Origin: Snodgrassella alvi
GTDB taxonomy: Bacteria; Pseudomonadota; Gammaproteobacteria; Burkholderiales; Neisseriaceae
NCBI RefSeq assembly: GCF_002777425.1
Contig: NZ_MDVC01000001.1
Coordinates: 1-64,000 of the forward strand
Direction: 5' to 3'
Length of the DNA: 64,000 nucleotides
Below the pieces are notes generated by a model, which saw nothing but the letters and a program-made list of their open reading frames with translations, was not told where the DNA came from and made no database searches. Position numbers and translations under genes: made by a program. Position 1 is the stretch's first letter; each line of letters opens with the position of its first letter. Shown here piece after piece: positions 46,178 to 56,794 of the stretch.

Positions 46178-48241
46178 ATGTCCAAAATTCAGCCACACTT
46201 ACTTTGCCGTGAACTTAGCCTACTGGCATTCAATCGTCGTGTACTGGCACAAGTACAGGATACACAGGTACCCCTGCTTGAGCGTTTACGTTTTTTATGC
46301 ATTGTTTCTTCCAATCTGGATGAATTTTTTGAAGTTCGGATGGCATGGCTGCGCCGTACCCGTGAGCTCTCGCCCCATATTCCGCTGGCCAATGGCGAAC
46401 TGCCGGATACTGTCATCACCAACGTCACCAAACAGGCACATGCCATCATTGCCGAGCAATACCGCCTGTTTAACGACGAGCTGATTCCGGCCTTGCGCAG
46501 TGAAAGCATATCGTTTTATCCGCGCAGTGCATGGAGTGAGGCGCAGCGCCAGTGGGTGGCTGACTATTTCCAGCATGAACTGTTACCCATTCTTACACCT
46601 ATCGGACTGGATCCATCTCATCCCTTTCCACGTTTACTCAATAAATCGCTGAATTTTGCCGTAGAGCTGGAAGGTAAAGATGCTTTCGGCCGGACTGGAG
46701 GCATGGCAATTGTTCAGGCGCCGCGTATTCTGCCACGGGTATTAAAAATACCCAAAGAACTATGTAATGGACACGATGGTTTTGTTTTTCTGTCTTCAAT
46801 CCTGCATGCCCATGTACATACTCTGTTCACAGGTATGAGTGTCAAAGGCTGCTACCAGTTCCGCATTACCCGCGACAGTGATTTAAGCGTTGACGAAGAG
46901 GATTTAGAAAACCTGCGCACCGCCATTGCCGGTGAATTACAGGGACGTCAGTATGGGGATGGTGTACGTTTGGAAGTAGCAGACAACTGTCCGGCACATG
47001 TTTACGATTTCCTGCTCAGCCATTTTCATCTGGGACGCGATGAACTGTATCGGGTGAATGGTCCGGTCAATCTGGTACGCCTGATGGCCGTACCGGATAT
47101 GGTTGAACGCAATGATTTAAAATTCCCGCCATTTATTCCCGGTACGCCGGCCATACTGAATAAAAATCGCGACCTGTTCAGTATTATCAGCCAGCGCGAT
47201 ATTCTGCTCTACCACCCCTATCAGTCTTTTGAACCAACAGTGCGCCTGATTCAGGAGGCGGCAGATGACCCTCAGGTTATTGCCATTAAAATGACTATCT
47301 ACCGTACCGGTAGTAATTCTGATCTGGTGAAAGCGCTGATGAAAGCGGCACTGGCCGGTAAACAGGTTACAGTAGTGGTTGAACTGATGGCACGTTTTGA
47401 CGAAGAAACCAATCTGAACTGGGCCAGCCAGCTAGAAACCGCTGGCGCCCATGTAGTGTATGGTGTATTCGGCTACAAAGTTCATGCCAAAATGGCGTTG
47501 ATTGTGCGCCGCGAAGACGGCAAACTGAAACGTTATGCTCATGTGAGCACTGGCAACTACCATCAAGGTACCAGCCGCATCTATACCGATTTAGGATTCA
47601 TGACCTGCAACCCCGACATCAGTGTTGATGTCAACACAGTGTTTATGGAAATTACCGGGCTGGGACAACCTAATCATCTGAATAAAATAGCCCAGAGTCC
47701 GTTTACACTGCACAAAATGCTGCTCGACAGTATTAATGGTGAAATCGAACAGGCAAAAGCCGGAAAAACAGCGCGTATTATTGCCAAAATGAACGCTCTG
47801 GTTGAACCTACTATAGTGGATGCCTTGTATGCAGCCAGTCAGGCTGGCGTACAGATAGAACTAATCGTGCGTGGTATGTGCGTGTTGCGCCCAGGCGTTA
47901 AAGGACTATCGGAAAATATTCGGGTTCGTTCCATTGTCGGCCGTCTGCTGGAACATGCACGAGTATTTTATTTTGAAAATGGCGGCGACACTAAAGTATG
48001 GATATCCAGTGCCGACTGGATGGGGCGCAATCTGTTCCGCCGTGTAGAAATTTGCACACCAATTGAAACACCTGAGCTAAAACAACGTATAATCAAGGAA
48101 ACGCTGATGCTCGCTTTGGCTGATAATCAGTGTGCATGGGTGATGCAGCCTGATGGCCGGTATCAGCGAGTTAAAGCAGCAGACAATGAGTCTGTATCTA
48201 ATATGCAGAATATGCTGATTGAACGTTATCGCCAACAATAA
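46178..48241 (+). CDS. ppk1: Polyphosphate kinase 1
   Basis: Peripheral membrane enzyme polymerising the gamma phosphate of ATP into polyphosphate. 687 residues (E. coli 688). N domain begins LLCRELSLLAFNRRVL; the catalytic PLD-like domains show MTIYRTGSNSDLVKALMKAA, GYKVHAKMAL with the phospho-accepting His and YAHVSTGNYHQGTSRIYTD with the second His. No ppx gene follows. A convergent terminator separates it from dut. Confidence 0.97.
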   Translation: MSKIQPHLLCRELSLLAFNRRVLAQVQDTQVPLLERLRFLCIVSSNLDEFFEVRMAWLRRTRELSPHIPLANGELPDTVITNVTKQAHAIIAEQYRLFNDELIPALRSESISFYPRSAWSEAQRQWVADYFQHELLPILTPIGLDPSHPFPRLLNKSLNFAVELEGKDAFGRTGGMAIVQAPRILPRVLKIPKELCNGHDGFVFLSSILHAHVHTLFTGMSVKGCYQFRITRDSDLSVDEEDLENLRTAIAGELQGRQYGDGVRLEVADNCPAHVYDFLLSHFHLGRDELYRVNGPVNLVRLMAVPDMVERNDLKFPPFIPGTPAILNKNRDLFSIISQRDILLYHPYQSFEPTVRLIQEAADDPQVIAIKMTIYRTGSNSDLVKALMKAALAGKQVTVVVELMARFDEETNLNWASQLETAGAHVVYGVFGYKVHAKMALIVRREDGKLKRYAHVSTGNYHQGTSRIYTDLGFMTCNPDISVDVNTVFMEITGLGQPNHLNKIAQSPFTLHKMLLDSINGEIEQAKAGKTARIIAKMNALVEPTIVDALYAASQAGVQIELIVRGMCVLRPGVKGLSENIRVRSIVGRLLEHARVFYFENGGDTKVWISSADWMGRNLFRRVEICTPIETPELKQRIIKETLMLALADNQCAWVMQPDGRYQRVKAADNESVSNMQNMLIERYRQQ

Positions 48242-48322
48242 TGCGGTTATCAGCCATCAATCTGGCCAGTCAGAATGCTGAAGTAAATTTACAGTAAGCA
48301 GTTTAGCCAGTGCCATGGCAAA

Positions 48323-48357
48323 AAAAGCAAGGTAATCCATCCGGATACCTTGCTTTT
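48323..48357. terminator. Bidirectional terminator between ppk1 and dut
   Basis: Arms AAAAGCAAGGTA and TACCTTGCTTTT around an 11-base loop, between convergent genes. Confidence 0.92.
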
Positions 48358-48377
48358 CGTTTATTTAACGCCCAAAA

Positions 48378-48839
48378 TTACTGGTGGCCAGTACTGCCAA
48401 AGCCACCTTCTCCGCGGCTGCTTTGCGCAAATTCATCCACAACGGTAAAAGCCGCCTGCATCACTGGCACAATAATCATCTGCGCAATCCGTGCCAATGG
48501 TTCAATTACATATGCTTCCTGACTGCGATTCCACAGCGATACTTTTAATTCACCCTGATAATCAGAGTCAATCAGTCCCACCAGATTACCCAGCACAATA
48601 CCGTGCTTATGCCCCAAACCGGAGCGCGGCAAGATTAAGGCTGCATAGCCCGGATCGGCCAGATATACGGCCAGCCCGGTTGGCAACAGAAAGCTTTCTC
48701 CCGGCTGTAAAGTAACCGGTGCTTCAATACAGGCACGTAAATCCAGACCAGCCGAACCAATAGTTGCATATTGTGGTAACTGTTCCGCCATTAACGGATG
48801 CAATACCTTAATTTGTACAGATAACTCAGAAGCACTCAT
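48378..48839 (-). CDS. dut: dUTP diphosphatase
   Basis: 153 residues from 48839 ([13 protein letters not shown]); the upstream extension is in the coaBC-dut gap and is rejected. Five trimeric dUTPase motifs: [39 protein letters not shown] and the C-terminal [11 protein letters not shown]. Prevents uracil incorporation and supplies dUMP. About 80 bases after coaBC; the coaBC-dut order is common in bacteria. Confidence 0.97.
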   Translation of the reverse strand: MSASELSVQIKVLHPLMAEQLPQYATIGSAGLDLRACIEAPVTLQPGESFLLPTGLAVYLADPGYAALILPRSGLGHKHGIVLGNLVGLIDSDYQGELKVSLWNRSQEAYVIEPLARIAQMIIVPVMQAAFTVVDEFAQSSRGEGGFGSTGHQ

Positions 48840-48918
48840 AAACCAACCAGTCTTTATATAATTTATAGTTAACAAATATCGGGGCAGCAAGCTCCCCGAT
48901 ACATAAATACAGTCTTAC

Positions 48919-50106
48919 TTACTGCTGCGCCAGCAGTTGCGCCAGCCGGGCAACAATTGCAGTAGCTGTATCATCTTTACTCATTTGCGGCAAGGCAGTT
49001 TCCTGCTCGTCATCAAGCAGTATCACCTGATTAGTGGATTTACCCATTGCCTGACTCACCTCATTGGCCACCAATAACGGCACGCCTTTTTTCAGCCGTT
49101 TGGCACGTGCATGCTCCAGCACATGCTCACTTTCAGCGGCAAAACCCACACAGAACGGCGCATCAGCCTGGGCAGCCACAATAGCCAGAATATCAGCATT
49201 CTCAGCAAGCTCTATCACCGGTATGGATTGACCGGCCTGTTTTTTCAGTTTCTGTTCACTGCGGTTTCTAACCTTATAATCAGCCACCGCAGCTACCGAT
49301 ATAAATACATCCTGCTCAGGCAATAAGCGTTGCACCGCCGCCAGCATCGCATCCGCACTGACAGCCTGTTCAGTATAAGCCAGCCCGGCGGCCAGTGCCG
49401 TCTGTACCTGCCCATACACCAGAGACACATCAGCTCCGGCAGCGCGACAGGCACGCGCCAGCGCCATCCCCATCTGCCCGCTGGAAATATTGGTAATACC
49501 GCGTACCGGATCAATGGCTTCAAAAGTGGCTCCGGTAGTCATTAAAACCCTTTTGCCCGCCAGTACAGGTGGTGTCCAGACATCAACCAGCAAATCAGCC
49601 AGCTCTGCCGCTTCCAGCATACGCCCGCTGCCGACTTCACCGCAGGCCTGTTCGCCAACAGCCGGCCCCAGTATTTTTATCTGATCCTGCTGTAATAAGG
49701 CCAGATTGCGCTGATTAGCCGGATTATTCCACATCTGCACATTCATCGCTGGTGCAACAGCAAGCGGGCAGCTACGGGCAGCTACCAGTGTGGTCAGCAG
49801 ATTATCTGCCATGCCTTGAGCTATTTTTGCCAGCGTATTGGCAGAAGCCGGCGCAATCAGCATCACATCTGCCTGACGGCTTAAATTGATATGTGCCATG
49901 CCATTACCACCAGATCCATCGTGTGTATCCAGCAACACTGGTTCACCACTTAGAGCCTGAAAAGTAGTTGGGCTGATAAAATCAGTAGCTGCCTGAGTCA
50001 TTACCACATTTACCTGATGCCCTGCCTTTTTCAGCAGCCGCACCAGCTCACAGCTTTTATATGCAGCAATACCACCACAAATACCCAGCAATACCTTTTT
50101 TTTCAT
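48919..50106 (-). CDS. coaBC: Bifunctional phosphopantothenoylcysteine decarboxylase / synthetase
   Basis: Coenzyme A synthesis. 395 residues. The CoaC half (1-190) has the flavodoxin-like start GICGGIAAYKSCELVRLL, APASANTLAKIAQGMADNL, the PAMNVQMW signature and QACGEVGSGRM with the catalytic Cys. The CoaB half shows TTGATFEAIDPVRGITNISSG and the KLKK motif near residue 290. First gene of the coaBC-dut unit. Confidence 0.97.
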   Translation of the reverse strand: MKKKVLLGICGGIAAYKSCELVRLLKKAGHQVNVVMTQAATDFISPTTFQALSGEPVLLDTHDGSGGNGMAHINLSRQADVMLIAPASANTLAKIAQGMADNLLTTLVAARSCPLAVAPAMNVQMWNNPANQRNLALLQQDQIKILGPAVGEQACGEVGSGRMLEAAELADLLVDVWTPPVLAGKRVLMTTGATFEAIDPVRGITNISSGQMGMALARACRAAGADVSLVYGQVQTALAAGLAYTEQAVSADAMLAAVQRLLPEQDVFISVAAVADYKVRNRSEQKLKKQAGQSIPVIELAENADILAIVAAQADAPFCVGFAAESEHVLEHARAKRLKKGVPLLVANEVSQAMGKSTNQVILLDDEQETALPQMSKDDTATAIVARLAQLLAQQ

Positions 50107-50630
50107 TACCTATACCACCTATAGCCAAAATCAGCTTACAGCAACAATCACATCAAATTCACATTACCAATTCAGTAAAATGAAGAAAACTTTTTGATTA
50201 AATGGAAAATTTTTTGCATAATCCATTTATATTGGTAAATAGACATCCATGCATATAAGTAATATGGTTCAGTTATCAGACAAAGCCAGACCTGAACGAA
50301 TATAACAGACAATTATTACATGATACACTAGGCATTACTTAGTTCGCCAGACAGGCCATACTTTAAAACCCGTACCTTAGCGTGATCCTAACAAAAATTA
50401 ATTCAAGTTAGAAAGCAGTACTAAATACCTGTTTACATGCAAAGTTATACACAAAGTGGAGAATTTAAATGTATTAACAGTTAAATTTCATTGCCCCACG
50501 CAAAATGCTTGCATACAATGCCCCCCCTAAAGCAGGAGCAGAATCGTTTTTGCACCGTTCTTTACACATTACAGTAAACATCCATATGCCGAGCATTGGC
50601 TGGAACGATTTTTCTGGAGTAACCTTTATC
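50107..50630. other. Divergent control region between coaBC and potG
   Basis: About 520 AT-rich bases containing promoters of both genes. An open frame runs from 50505 into potG but lacks a ribosome site and family similarity, so it is treated as leader. I see no known riboswitch. Confidence 0.4.
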
Positions 50631-51761
50631 ATGAGCGAAAACGCAACCACCAAGCTAGGTGCCGATCCCGCACATTACTTACAGATTAAAGACATCGTCA
50701 AAACCTATGGCGACAACTACGCCGTTGACCATGTCAATCTCACTATTAAAAAAAATGAAATTTTCGCCTTGCTTGGCAGCTCCGGTAGCGGTAAATCAAC
50801 CCTGTTACGCATGCTGGCCGGTATGGAAACACCGACTCAGGGGCAAATTATCCTCGATGGTGAAGACATCACCAAACTGCAACCCTACGACCGTCCCATC
50901 AATATGATGTTTCAGAGTTATGCCCTGTTTCCTCATATGAGTGTCGAACAGAATATTGCTTTCGGCCTGAAACAGGACAAACTTCCTAAAGGCGAAATCA
51001 GCGCTCGTGTCGAAGAAATGCTGCGTCTGGTACAAATGGCCAAATACGCCAAGCGTAAACCACATCAGCTTTCCGGCGGGCAGCAGCAGCGTGTTGCACT
51101 GGCGCGCAGTCTGGCCAAACGGCCGAAACTGCTGCTACTGGACGAACCACTGGGTGCACTAGATAAAAAACTGCGGCAACAAACCCAGCTCGAACTGGTT
51201 AATACACTAGAAAAAGTAGGTGCCACCTGCATCATGGTTACTCATGATCAGGAAGAAGCCATGACCATGGCCTCGCGCATAGCTATCATGTCTGACGGAC
51301 AGTTGCAACAGGTAGGTACGCCTTCTGACATTTACGATTATCCTAACAGCCGCTTTACCGCTGAATTTATGGGTGAAACCAATATTCTGGCCGGTAAAGT
51401 TACAGAAGATGGTTCCGATCACACCATTATTCAGTGTCCTGACCTGCAACAGATGGTTTATCTTGGTCATGGCATCAGCGGACCGGAAGACCAGAACATC
51501 TGGCTGTCCATTCGTCCGGAAGACATCAATATCTATCGCGAACAGCCACAGCAGGAATACAACTGGTCAGCAGGCATCGTCAAAGAAATTGCCTATCTGG
51601 GCAGCTTTGGTATTTTTCATATCCAGCTCCCTTCCGGCAAAATCATCAAAAGCCAGGTTTTATCCTCATATTGGGAACAATCCAACATTCCCATGCCCAC
51701 CTGGGAAGAAAAAGTTTACATTAGCTGGCCAGACAATCAGGCCAGCCCCTTGACTCATTAA
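50631..51761 (+). CDS. potG: Polyamine ABC transporter ATP-binding protein
   Basis: 376 residues from 50631 (GGAG upstream), matching E. coli PotG at 377. Walker [10 protein letters not shown] near 63, Q-loop [12 protein letters not shown], signature LSGGQQQR, Walker [13 protein letters not shown], switch His in [12 protein letters not shown], then a C-terminal TOBE domain (about 270-376). First of the potG-potH-potI operon. Most likely imports putrescine; no periplasmic binding protein (potF) is in this operon. Confidence 0.94.
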   Translation: MSENATTKLGADPAHYLQIKDIVKTYGDNYAVDHVNLTIKKNEIFALLGSSGSGKSTLLRMLAGMETPTQGQIILDGEDITKLQPYDRPINMMFQSYALFPHMSVEQNIAFGLKQDKLPKGEISARVEEMLRLVQMAKYAKRKPHQLSGGQQQRVALARSLAKRPKLLLLDEPLGALDKKLRQQTQLELVNTLEKVGATCIMVTHDQEEAMTMASRIAIMSDGQLQQVGTPSDIYDYPNSRFTAEFMGETNILAGKVTEDGSDHTIIQCPDLQQMVYLGHGISGPEDQNIWLSIRPEDINIYREQPQQEYNWSAGIVKEIAYLGSFGIFHIQLPSGKIIKSQVLSSYWEQSNIPMPTWEEKVYISWPDNQASPLTH

Positions 51762-51780
51762 CAGCCGTGGGAGCTTAAAC

Positions 51781-52749
51781 ATGAACTGGTTTAACCGCCT
51801 GAAAGGCTTGCGACCAACGCAGGGGCTGGTAATAGGTATACCCTACATCTGGCTGCTGGGACTGTTTCTGGTACCGTTTTTTATCGTACTCAAAATCAGT
51901 TTCGGCGAACAGGCCATTGCCATCCCGCCCTATACACCGTTATACAACCTTGATACCGACTTAGGACGCATTAATATTCTGGTCAGCTATCAGAATTATG
52001 CTGACATCTTTAACGATTTCTGGCTTTCTCTCGGACAGATGCTAACTGGCAATCGTGGTGACAATATTTACCTATTGACTTACTGGCTGTCGATTAAAAC
52101 CGCCTTTACCACCACACTAATCTGCCTTCTGGCTGGCTATCCGATAGCCTACGCCATTGCCCGGGCACCAGAAAAAATCCGCAATGGTCTGCTACTTGCC
52201 ATCATGCTGCCTTTCTGGACTTCCTTCCTGTTGCGTGTGTATGCATGGATGAGCCTGCTCGGCCATAACGGCATCATTAACACCTATCTGCTGAAATGGG
52301 GGCTTATCGACCAGCCACTGGATATGTTTTACAACTCATTCTCTCTAAATCTAGTGATGGTTTACGCCTATTTGCCCTTTATGATTCTGCCGTTATACAC
52401 CCAGCTGGTGAAGCTGGATAACCGTTTGCTAGAAGCAGCAGCTGATCTGGGGGCGGGTCCGATTAAGGCTTTTGTTTCCATTACCCTGCCCCTGTCCAAG
52501 GCCGGTATTATTTCTGGTTCAATGCTGGTATTCATTCCGGCAGTAGGCGAATTCGTGATTCCCGAACTGGTAGGCGGCCCTGAAAACCAATTGATTGGTA
52601 AAATATTGTGGCAAGCATTCTTTGGCGAAAATAACTGGCCCCTGGCTTCAGCCGTAGCCGTAATTATGGTGCTGTTACTGGTGATTCCGATTACCCTATT
52701 CCATCGCTATGAAACCCGCGAAATTGAAGAAGGAGCCGGCCATGCATAA
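51781..52749 (+). CDS. potH: Polyamine ABC transporter permease PotH
   Basis: 322 residues (E. coli PotH 317). Six transmembrane helices, with the coupling EAA-type loop LEAAADLGAGPIKAFVSITLPLSKAGI near residue 220. Inner membrane. Overlaps the potI start by eight bases. Confidence 0.95.
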   Translation: MNWFNRLKGLRPTQGLVIGIPYIWLLGLFLVPFFIVLKISFGEQAIAIPPYTPLYNLDTDLGRINILVSYQNYADIFNDFWLSLGQMLTGNRGDNIYLLTYWLSIKTAFTTTLICLLAGYPIAYAIARAPEKIRNGLLLAIMLPFWTSFLLRVYAWMSLLGHNGIINTYLLKWGLIDQPLDMFYNSFSLNLVMVYAYLPFMILPLYTQLVKLDNRLLEAAADLGAGPIKAFVSITLPLSKAGIISGSMLVFIPAVGEFVIPELVGGPENQLIGKILWQAFFGENNWPLASAVAVIMVLLLVIPITLFHRYETREIEEGAGHA

Positions 52750-53623
52750 CCAAAAATCATCCTGGTTTCTCAGAGGTATGCTGATTCTGGGACTGGCCTT
52801 TCTGTACATGCCGCTGGTGATTCTGGTTATTTACTCGTTTAATAGCTCGCGTTTGGTTACTGTCTGGGGCGGCTTTTCAACCCAATGGTATGGCAAGCTG
52901 CTACAGAACGAACAGATACTGGACGCAGCATGGTTATCCGTACGCATTGCTCTGTGTTCAGCCGCAGCAGCCGTTATTCTGGGTACACTGGCCGGTTATG
53001 CACTGGCACGTATCAAGCGCTTTCGCGGCAATACCCTGTTTGCCGGTATGGTATCAGCACCGATGGTTATGCCGGATATCATCACCGGCCTGTCCATGCT
53101 GCTGCTGATTATTCAGGTGCAAATGCTGCTGCAAAACAGTGCTTTCAGCTTCCTGTATTTTGAACGCGGCTTCTTTACCATCTGGCTGGGTCATACTACC
53201 CTGTGCATGGCTTACGTGACTGTTGTTATCCGCTCGCGCCTGTCTGAGCTGAACCAGTCGCTGGAAGAAGCGGCCAAAGACCTTGGAGCACGTCCATTAA
53301 AAGTATTTTTCCTGATTACCCTGCCCTCTATTGCACCGGCAATTGCTTCTGGCTTCCTGTTATCCATTACCCTATCACTGGATGATCTGGTGATTACCTC
53401 GTTCCTATCCGGCCCGGGTTCATCCACCCTACCTATGATTATTTTCTCCAAAATCAAACTGGGACTGGATCCGCAAATGAATGTACTGGCCACCATCATC
53501 ATCGCACTGGTAGGCACCTTGGCTATCGGTATCAACTATTGCATGATGCGACAAAATACCAGACGCGAACGGGAAATGGCTGAAGCCTACCGCCAGAGCC
53601 AATTACTTGAGGCTAATAAATAA
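52742..53623 (+). CDS. potI: Polyamine ABC transporter permease PotI
   Basis: 293 residues from 52742 (MHNQKSSWFLRGM), overlapping the potH stop, as usual for coupled permease genes. Six helices and the EAA loop EEAAKDLGARPLKVFFLITL. Somewhat longer than E. coli PotI (281) through the C-terminal tail RQNTRREREMAEAYRQ. Confidence 0.94.
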   Translation: MHNQKSSWFLRGMLILGLAFLYMPLVILVIYSFNSSRLVTVWGGFSTQWYGKLLQNEQILDAAWLSVRIALCSAAAAVILGTLAGYALARIKRFRGNTLFAGMVSAPMVMPDIITGLSMLLLIIQVQMLLQNSAFSFLYFERGFFTIWLGHTTLCMAYVTVVIRSRLSELNQSLEEAAKDLGARPLKVFFLITLPSIAPAIASGFLLSITLSLDDLVITSFLSGPGSSTLPMIIFSKIKLGLDPQMNVLATIIIALVGTLAIGINYCMMRQNTRREREMAEAYRQSQLLEANK

Positions 53624-53637
53624 TATCCGTTTACAAT

Positions 53638-53672
53638 GGCAGTTATCTGATTCAAGATAACTGCCAATTTTT
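53638..53672 (+). terminator. Terminator after potGHI
   Basis: Arms GGCAGTTATCT and AGATAACTGCC with loop GATTCA, then AATTTTTTT. Confidence 0.93.
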
Positions 53673-53703
53673 TTATCTTTCAGCCCTGTTTCACCCAGCG
53701 CCC

Positions 53704-55017
53704 ATGTCTACATCATTCACGCATACAGAACCCATTCACAGCTATTATACTGCCAGCCGCAATGACCACACTCATTACCCCAGTGTACAGGGCACGATAG
53801 AAGTTGAAACGTGCATTATCGGTGGTGGCCTAAGTGGTATCGGCACAGCATTGCCACTGGCACAGCAGCAGCGCAGCGTGGCGCTTATCGAAGCAGCACA
53901 GATTGGTTACGGCGCTTCCGGTCGTAATGGTGGTCAGGTGATTTATGGCTATGCTGCCGAAATGAGCAGCATAGCCAGCATGATTGGCCTGAAAAATGCC
54001 CAAACCCTATGGCATTGGAGTCGCCAAGCCGTTGCTCTGGTAGAACAACAGATACAAACTTACCGGATAGACTGCGACTGGCACCGTGGCTATGCCCATG
54101 TTGCCATTCGGCCACGACATCTGCATGCCCTAACTGAATGGGTGAAAGAAGCCGCCACACATTATCATTTTCACGATTACCAGATATGGAATCAACACCA
54201 GCTACAACAACAACTGGCTAGTGAACGCTATGCAGGCGCGATATTTGACTATCAGGCCGGCCATTTGCATCCACTCAACTACACGCTGGGGCTGGCACGT
54301 GCTGCGACAGCAGCCGGCGCATTGCTATTCGAACAATCCCCCATGCTTAGCCTTGAACCATGGCAGCATGGCTACCGGATTACCACGCCGAACGGCTGTA
54401 TTATGGCCAAAAACCTTGTTATCGCCGTTAATGCCTTTACCCGCAGCCTGCAACACGCGCCCATCCAGTCACTGGCAGCCAAAATTCTGCCAGTAGGCAC
54501 TTATATGATTGCTACAGAACCATTAGGTGAGCGTGCTCAGCAACTCATACTAAACAACATGGCCGTATGTGACACGCGTTTTGTACTTGATTATTACCGC
54601 CTCAGCGCAGACAAGCGCCTGTTATTTGGTGGCAAAGTTAACTACTCTGGCCATGAGCCCGGCCAGCAGCAATTAATTCAGGGCATGCGCCAGGATATGT
54701 TAAAAGTTTTTCCGCAACTGGCAGACGTGCACATTGACTATGCATGGGGCGGACAGGTTGACATCAGCATGAATCGTATTCCCCATTTCGGCCGTCTTAA
54801 TCCGCAGCTATACTTTTTACAGGGATTTTCCGGGCATGGTGTAGCTGCTACCGGACTAGGCGGACAGATTATTGCCGAAGCCATCGGCGGTGATGACAGC
54901 CGCCTGCGTCTGTTTGAAAAAATAACTCATCACAATTTTCCGGGTGGCAAGCTGTTACGCCTGCCAGCACAATGGCTTGGTGTCGGTTATTACCGCCTGA
55001 AAGATTTATTACCTTAA
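53704..55017 (+). CDS. puuB: FAD-dependent oxidoreductase, PuuB-like (gamma-glutamylputrescine oxidase)
   Basis: 437 residues (E. coli PuuB 426). DAO-type FAD domain: IIGGGLSGIGTALPLA near 38-53, the GYGASGRNGGQVIYGY segment typical of PuuB/OrdL, and the C-terminal FLQGFSGHGVAATGLGGQ. PuuB oxidises gamma-glutamylputrescine. Placement right after the putrescine importer supports a polyamine role, but the other puu genes (puuA, puuC, puuD) are not here, so another amine could be the substrate. Confidence 0.82.
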   Translation: MSTSFTHTEPIHSYYTASRNDHTHYPSVQGTIEVETCIIGGGLSGIGTALPLAQQQRSVALIEAAQIGYGASGRNGGQVIYGYAAEMSSIASMIGLKNAQTLWHWSRQAVALVEQQIQTYRIDCDWHRGYAHVAIRPRHLHALTEWVKEAATHYHFHDYQIWNQHQLQQQLASERYAGAIFDYQAGHLHPLNYTLGLARAATAAGALLFEQSPMLSLEPWQHGYRITTPNGCIMAKNLVIAVNAFTRSLQHAPIQSLAAKILPVGTYMIATEPLGERAQQLILNNMAVCDTRFVLDYYRLSADKRLLFGGKVNYSGHEPGQQQLIQGMRQDMLKVFPQLADVHIDYAWGGQVDISMNRIPHFGRLNPQLYFLQGFSGHGVAATGLGGQIIAEAIGGDDSRLRLFEKITHHNFPGGKLLRLPAQWLGVGYYRLKDLLP

Positions 55018-55085
55018 ATTTAAGAGTACTAAACACAACTATAGTACAATCAATGTCCTGTTTTGAATTTTCAGCAACAAGCTAC

Positions 55086-55868
55086 ATGACTGTTTCCGAT
55101 TCGACTGCCTTTTATCAACATGCCTTACAGCAGTGCCTACTGATACAAACTGATCTGATGCAAAGCCATACACTGGCAAATGGAGAAAAAGTATGGGTAC
55201 GACAGGCAGGCGCGCGCAACAGTGTCTGGCGTTATCGTCTGTTAAAAATAGCCCAGAAAATCAGCGGTATTCACATGCTTCAGCCTGTACCCAATCTGGG
55301 CGGCACTCCTTCCCTGCAAACCGAAGCAGCCCGTTTGCAGGCTCTGGCCACAGCAGGTGTTCAGGTACCGGCCATTCTGGCGCAGCAGCAGAATGCACTG
55401 ATGATTAGCCACATTGGCGAACACAATCTGGAAAAGGAATGGAAACAGCACAAACAGCAGCCAGAAATCCTGCTGCAACGCTGGCAGCTTGGTCTTAACG
55501 CTATCGCAGATGTACACAAACGCAAGCAATACCTGAGTGAAACCTTTGCCCGCAACATGATTTACGTGAATCAGCACAGCATAGGCTTCATTGATTTTGA
55601 AGACGACCCGCTGTCAGTTATGACTTTACCCCACTGCCATGCCCGCGACTGGCTGTGTTACTTGCACTCAGGCGCACGCCTGATGCAGGAATATAGCGTG
55701 GCCAACCAGGCCAAAGCCTTGTGGGACAGTATGCTGCATAATCAGCCTCAAGAAGTTCACACCATCGTGGTCAACAGTTTGCGTAAAATCCGCTGGATGC
55801 GCTACTTCACCGCTAGATTTTATGGCAAAGACACCCTCAAGCTGGCAGCCATGGCCAGTTATGCCTGA
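55086..55868 (+). CDS. Kinase-fold (RIO/LPS-kinase-like) hypothetical protein
   Basis: 260 residues if it starts at 55086 (MTVSDSTAF); 55053 is an alternative, and neither has a strong ribosome site. The pattern GEKVWVRQAGARNSVWRYRL, TEAARLQALATAGVQVPAIL, NALMISHIGEHNLEKEW, ADVHKRKQYLSETFARNM and IGFIDFEDDP follows small bacterial protein-kinase-like folds, with a DFE in place of DFG and the HK-x-N region roughly where the catalytic loop should be. Substrate unknown; a lipid or LOS sugar kinase is possible. Confidence 0.65.
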   Translation: MTVSDSTAFYQHALQQCLLIQTDLMQSHTLANGEKVWVRQAGARNSVWRYRLLKIAQKISGIHMLQPVPNLGGTPSLQTEAARLQALATAGVQVPAILAQQQNALMISHIGEHNLEKEWKQHKQQPEILLQRWQLGLNAIADVHKRKQYLSETFARNMIYVNQHSIGFIDFEDDPLSVMTLPHCHARDWLCYLHSGARLMQEYSVANQAKALWDSMLHNQPQEVHTIVVNSLRKIRWMRYFTARFYGKDTLKLAAMASYA

Positions 55869-55943
55869 TACAGCCGGATATCAGTAAACTGGTTGTGATG
55901 CGCTTGCATTCGGGCACACTCAGCAATTGCCTAAAACAAAAAA

Positions 55944-55970
55944 GCTGTAGCAACAATCGTGTGCTACAGC
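55944..55970 (-). terminator. Terminator of fnr
   Basis: Arms GCTGTAGCA and TGCTACAGC; on the minus strand it is followed by six T. Confidence 0.88.
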
Positions 55971-55993
55971 CCTGTTTAAGATAAAGGCAAAAT

Positions 55994-56737
55994 TTAATTC
56001 GCCGCTGCTTTCTGGCACTGCATCACCATTTCCTGCAACATCCACGGCTGTAACAACTGTATGTGCTTGTGCTCAACCTTAATCCAGCCCTCATGCTGGA
56101 ATTTGGACAGTGTGCGGCTCACTGTTTCGAGTTTCAGCCCCAGATAACTGCCAATTTCCTCACGTGACATGCGCAGAATAAAATCATTGGCTGCAAAACC
56201 ACGGAAACTCAGACGATGAGACAGATTAACCAGAAATGCTGCCAGACGTTCCTCGGCACGCATCTTACCCAGCATCAGCATCAGCTCCTGTGTGCGCAGA
56301 ATTTCCTGACTCATCAGACGATAAAAATGTGTTTGTAATGAAGGTAACAGATTACCGGCATCTTCCAGATTATCAAAAGGCAACTCACAAACTTCACTGT
56401 CTTCCAGAGCCACAGCATCACAGCCATGCGTATTATTACAGATACCATCCAGCCCCAGCAGCTCACCAGACATAAAAAATCCGGTCACATGATCACGCCC
56501 GTCCTGACTATTCACCATGGTCTTGAAAAACCCGGTACGCACCGCAAATATTGCACTAAAAGGTTCTCCGGCACGGAACAGATACTCACCTTTTTTCAGG
56601 CGACGGCTCTGACGAATAATCGCGCCTAAATCAGTTAATTCCCGTTCCTTCAGCATCACCGGCATACAAAGAAGATGCAATGAGCATTTTTCACATAATT
56701 TCTGTACTATTTCACCCTGCTTATGCAATCTAATCAT
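55994..56737 (-). CDS. fnr: FNR-type oxygen-sensing transcriptional regulator
   Basis: 247 residues. The [4Fe-4S] ligands are present: C15, C18 and C24 in KLCEKCSLHLLC and a fourth in ICNNTHGC (C100 or C106). Cyclic-nucleotide-binding-like beta roll at about 40-140, a dimerisation helix with EILRTQELMLMLGKMRAEE, and an HTH with MSREEIGSYLGLKLETVSRT, whose E-xx-SR recognition residues are those that read TTGAT. It switches on anaerobic genes. A perfect FNR site lies upstream at 56795. Confidence 0.96.
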   Translation of the reverse strand: MIRLHKQGEIVQKLCEKCSLHLLCMPVMLKERELTDLGAIIRQSRRLKKGEYLFRAGEPFSAIFAVRTGFFKTMVNSQDGRDHVTGFFMSGELLGLDGICNNTHGCDAVALEDSEVCELPFDNLEDAGNLLPSLQTHFYRLMSQEILRTQELMLMLGKMRAEERLAAFLVNLSHRLSFRGFAANDFILRMSREEIGSYLGLKLETVSRTLSKFQHEGWIKVEHKHIQLLQPWMLQEMVMQCQKAAAN

Positions 56738-56794
56738 AATATATTTAATAATTACCTGTTACACTTTGCCAACGAACATCACCTAACCAATACA

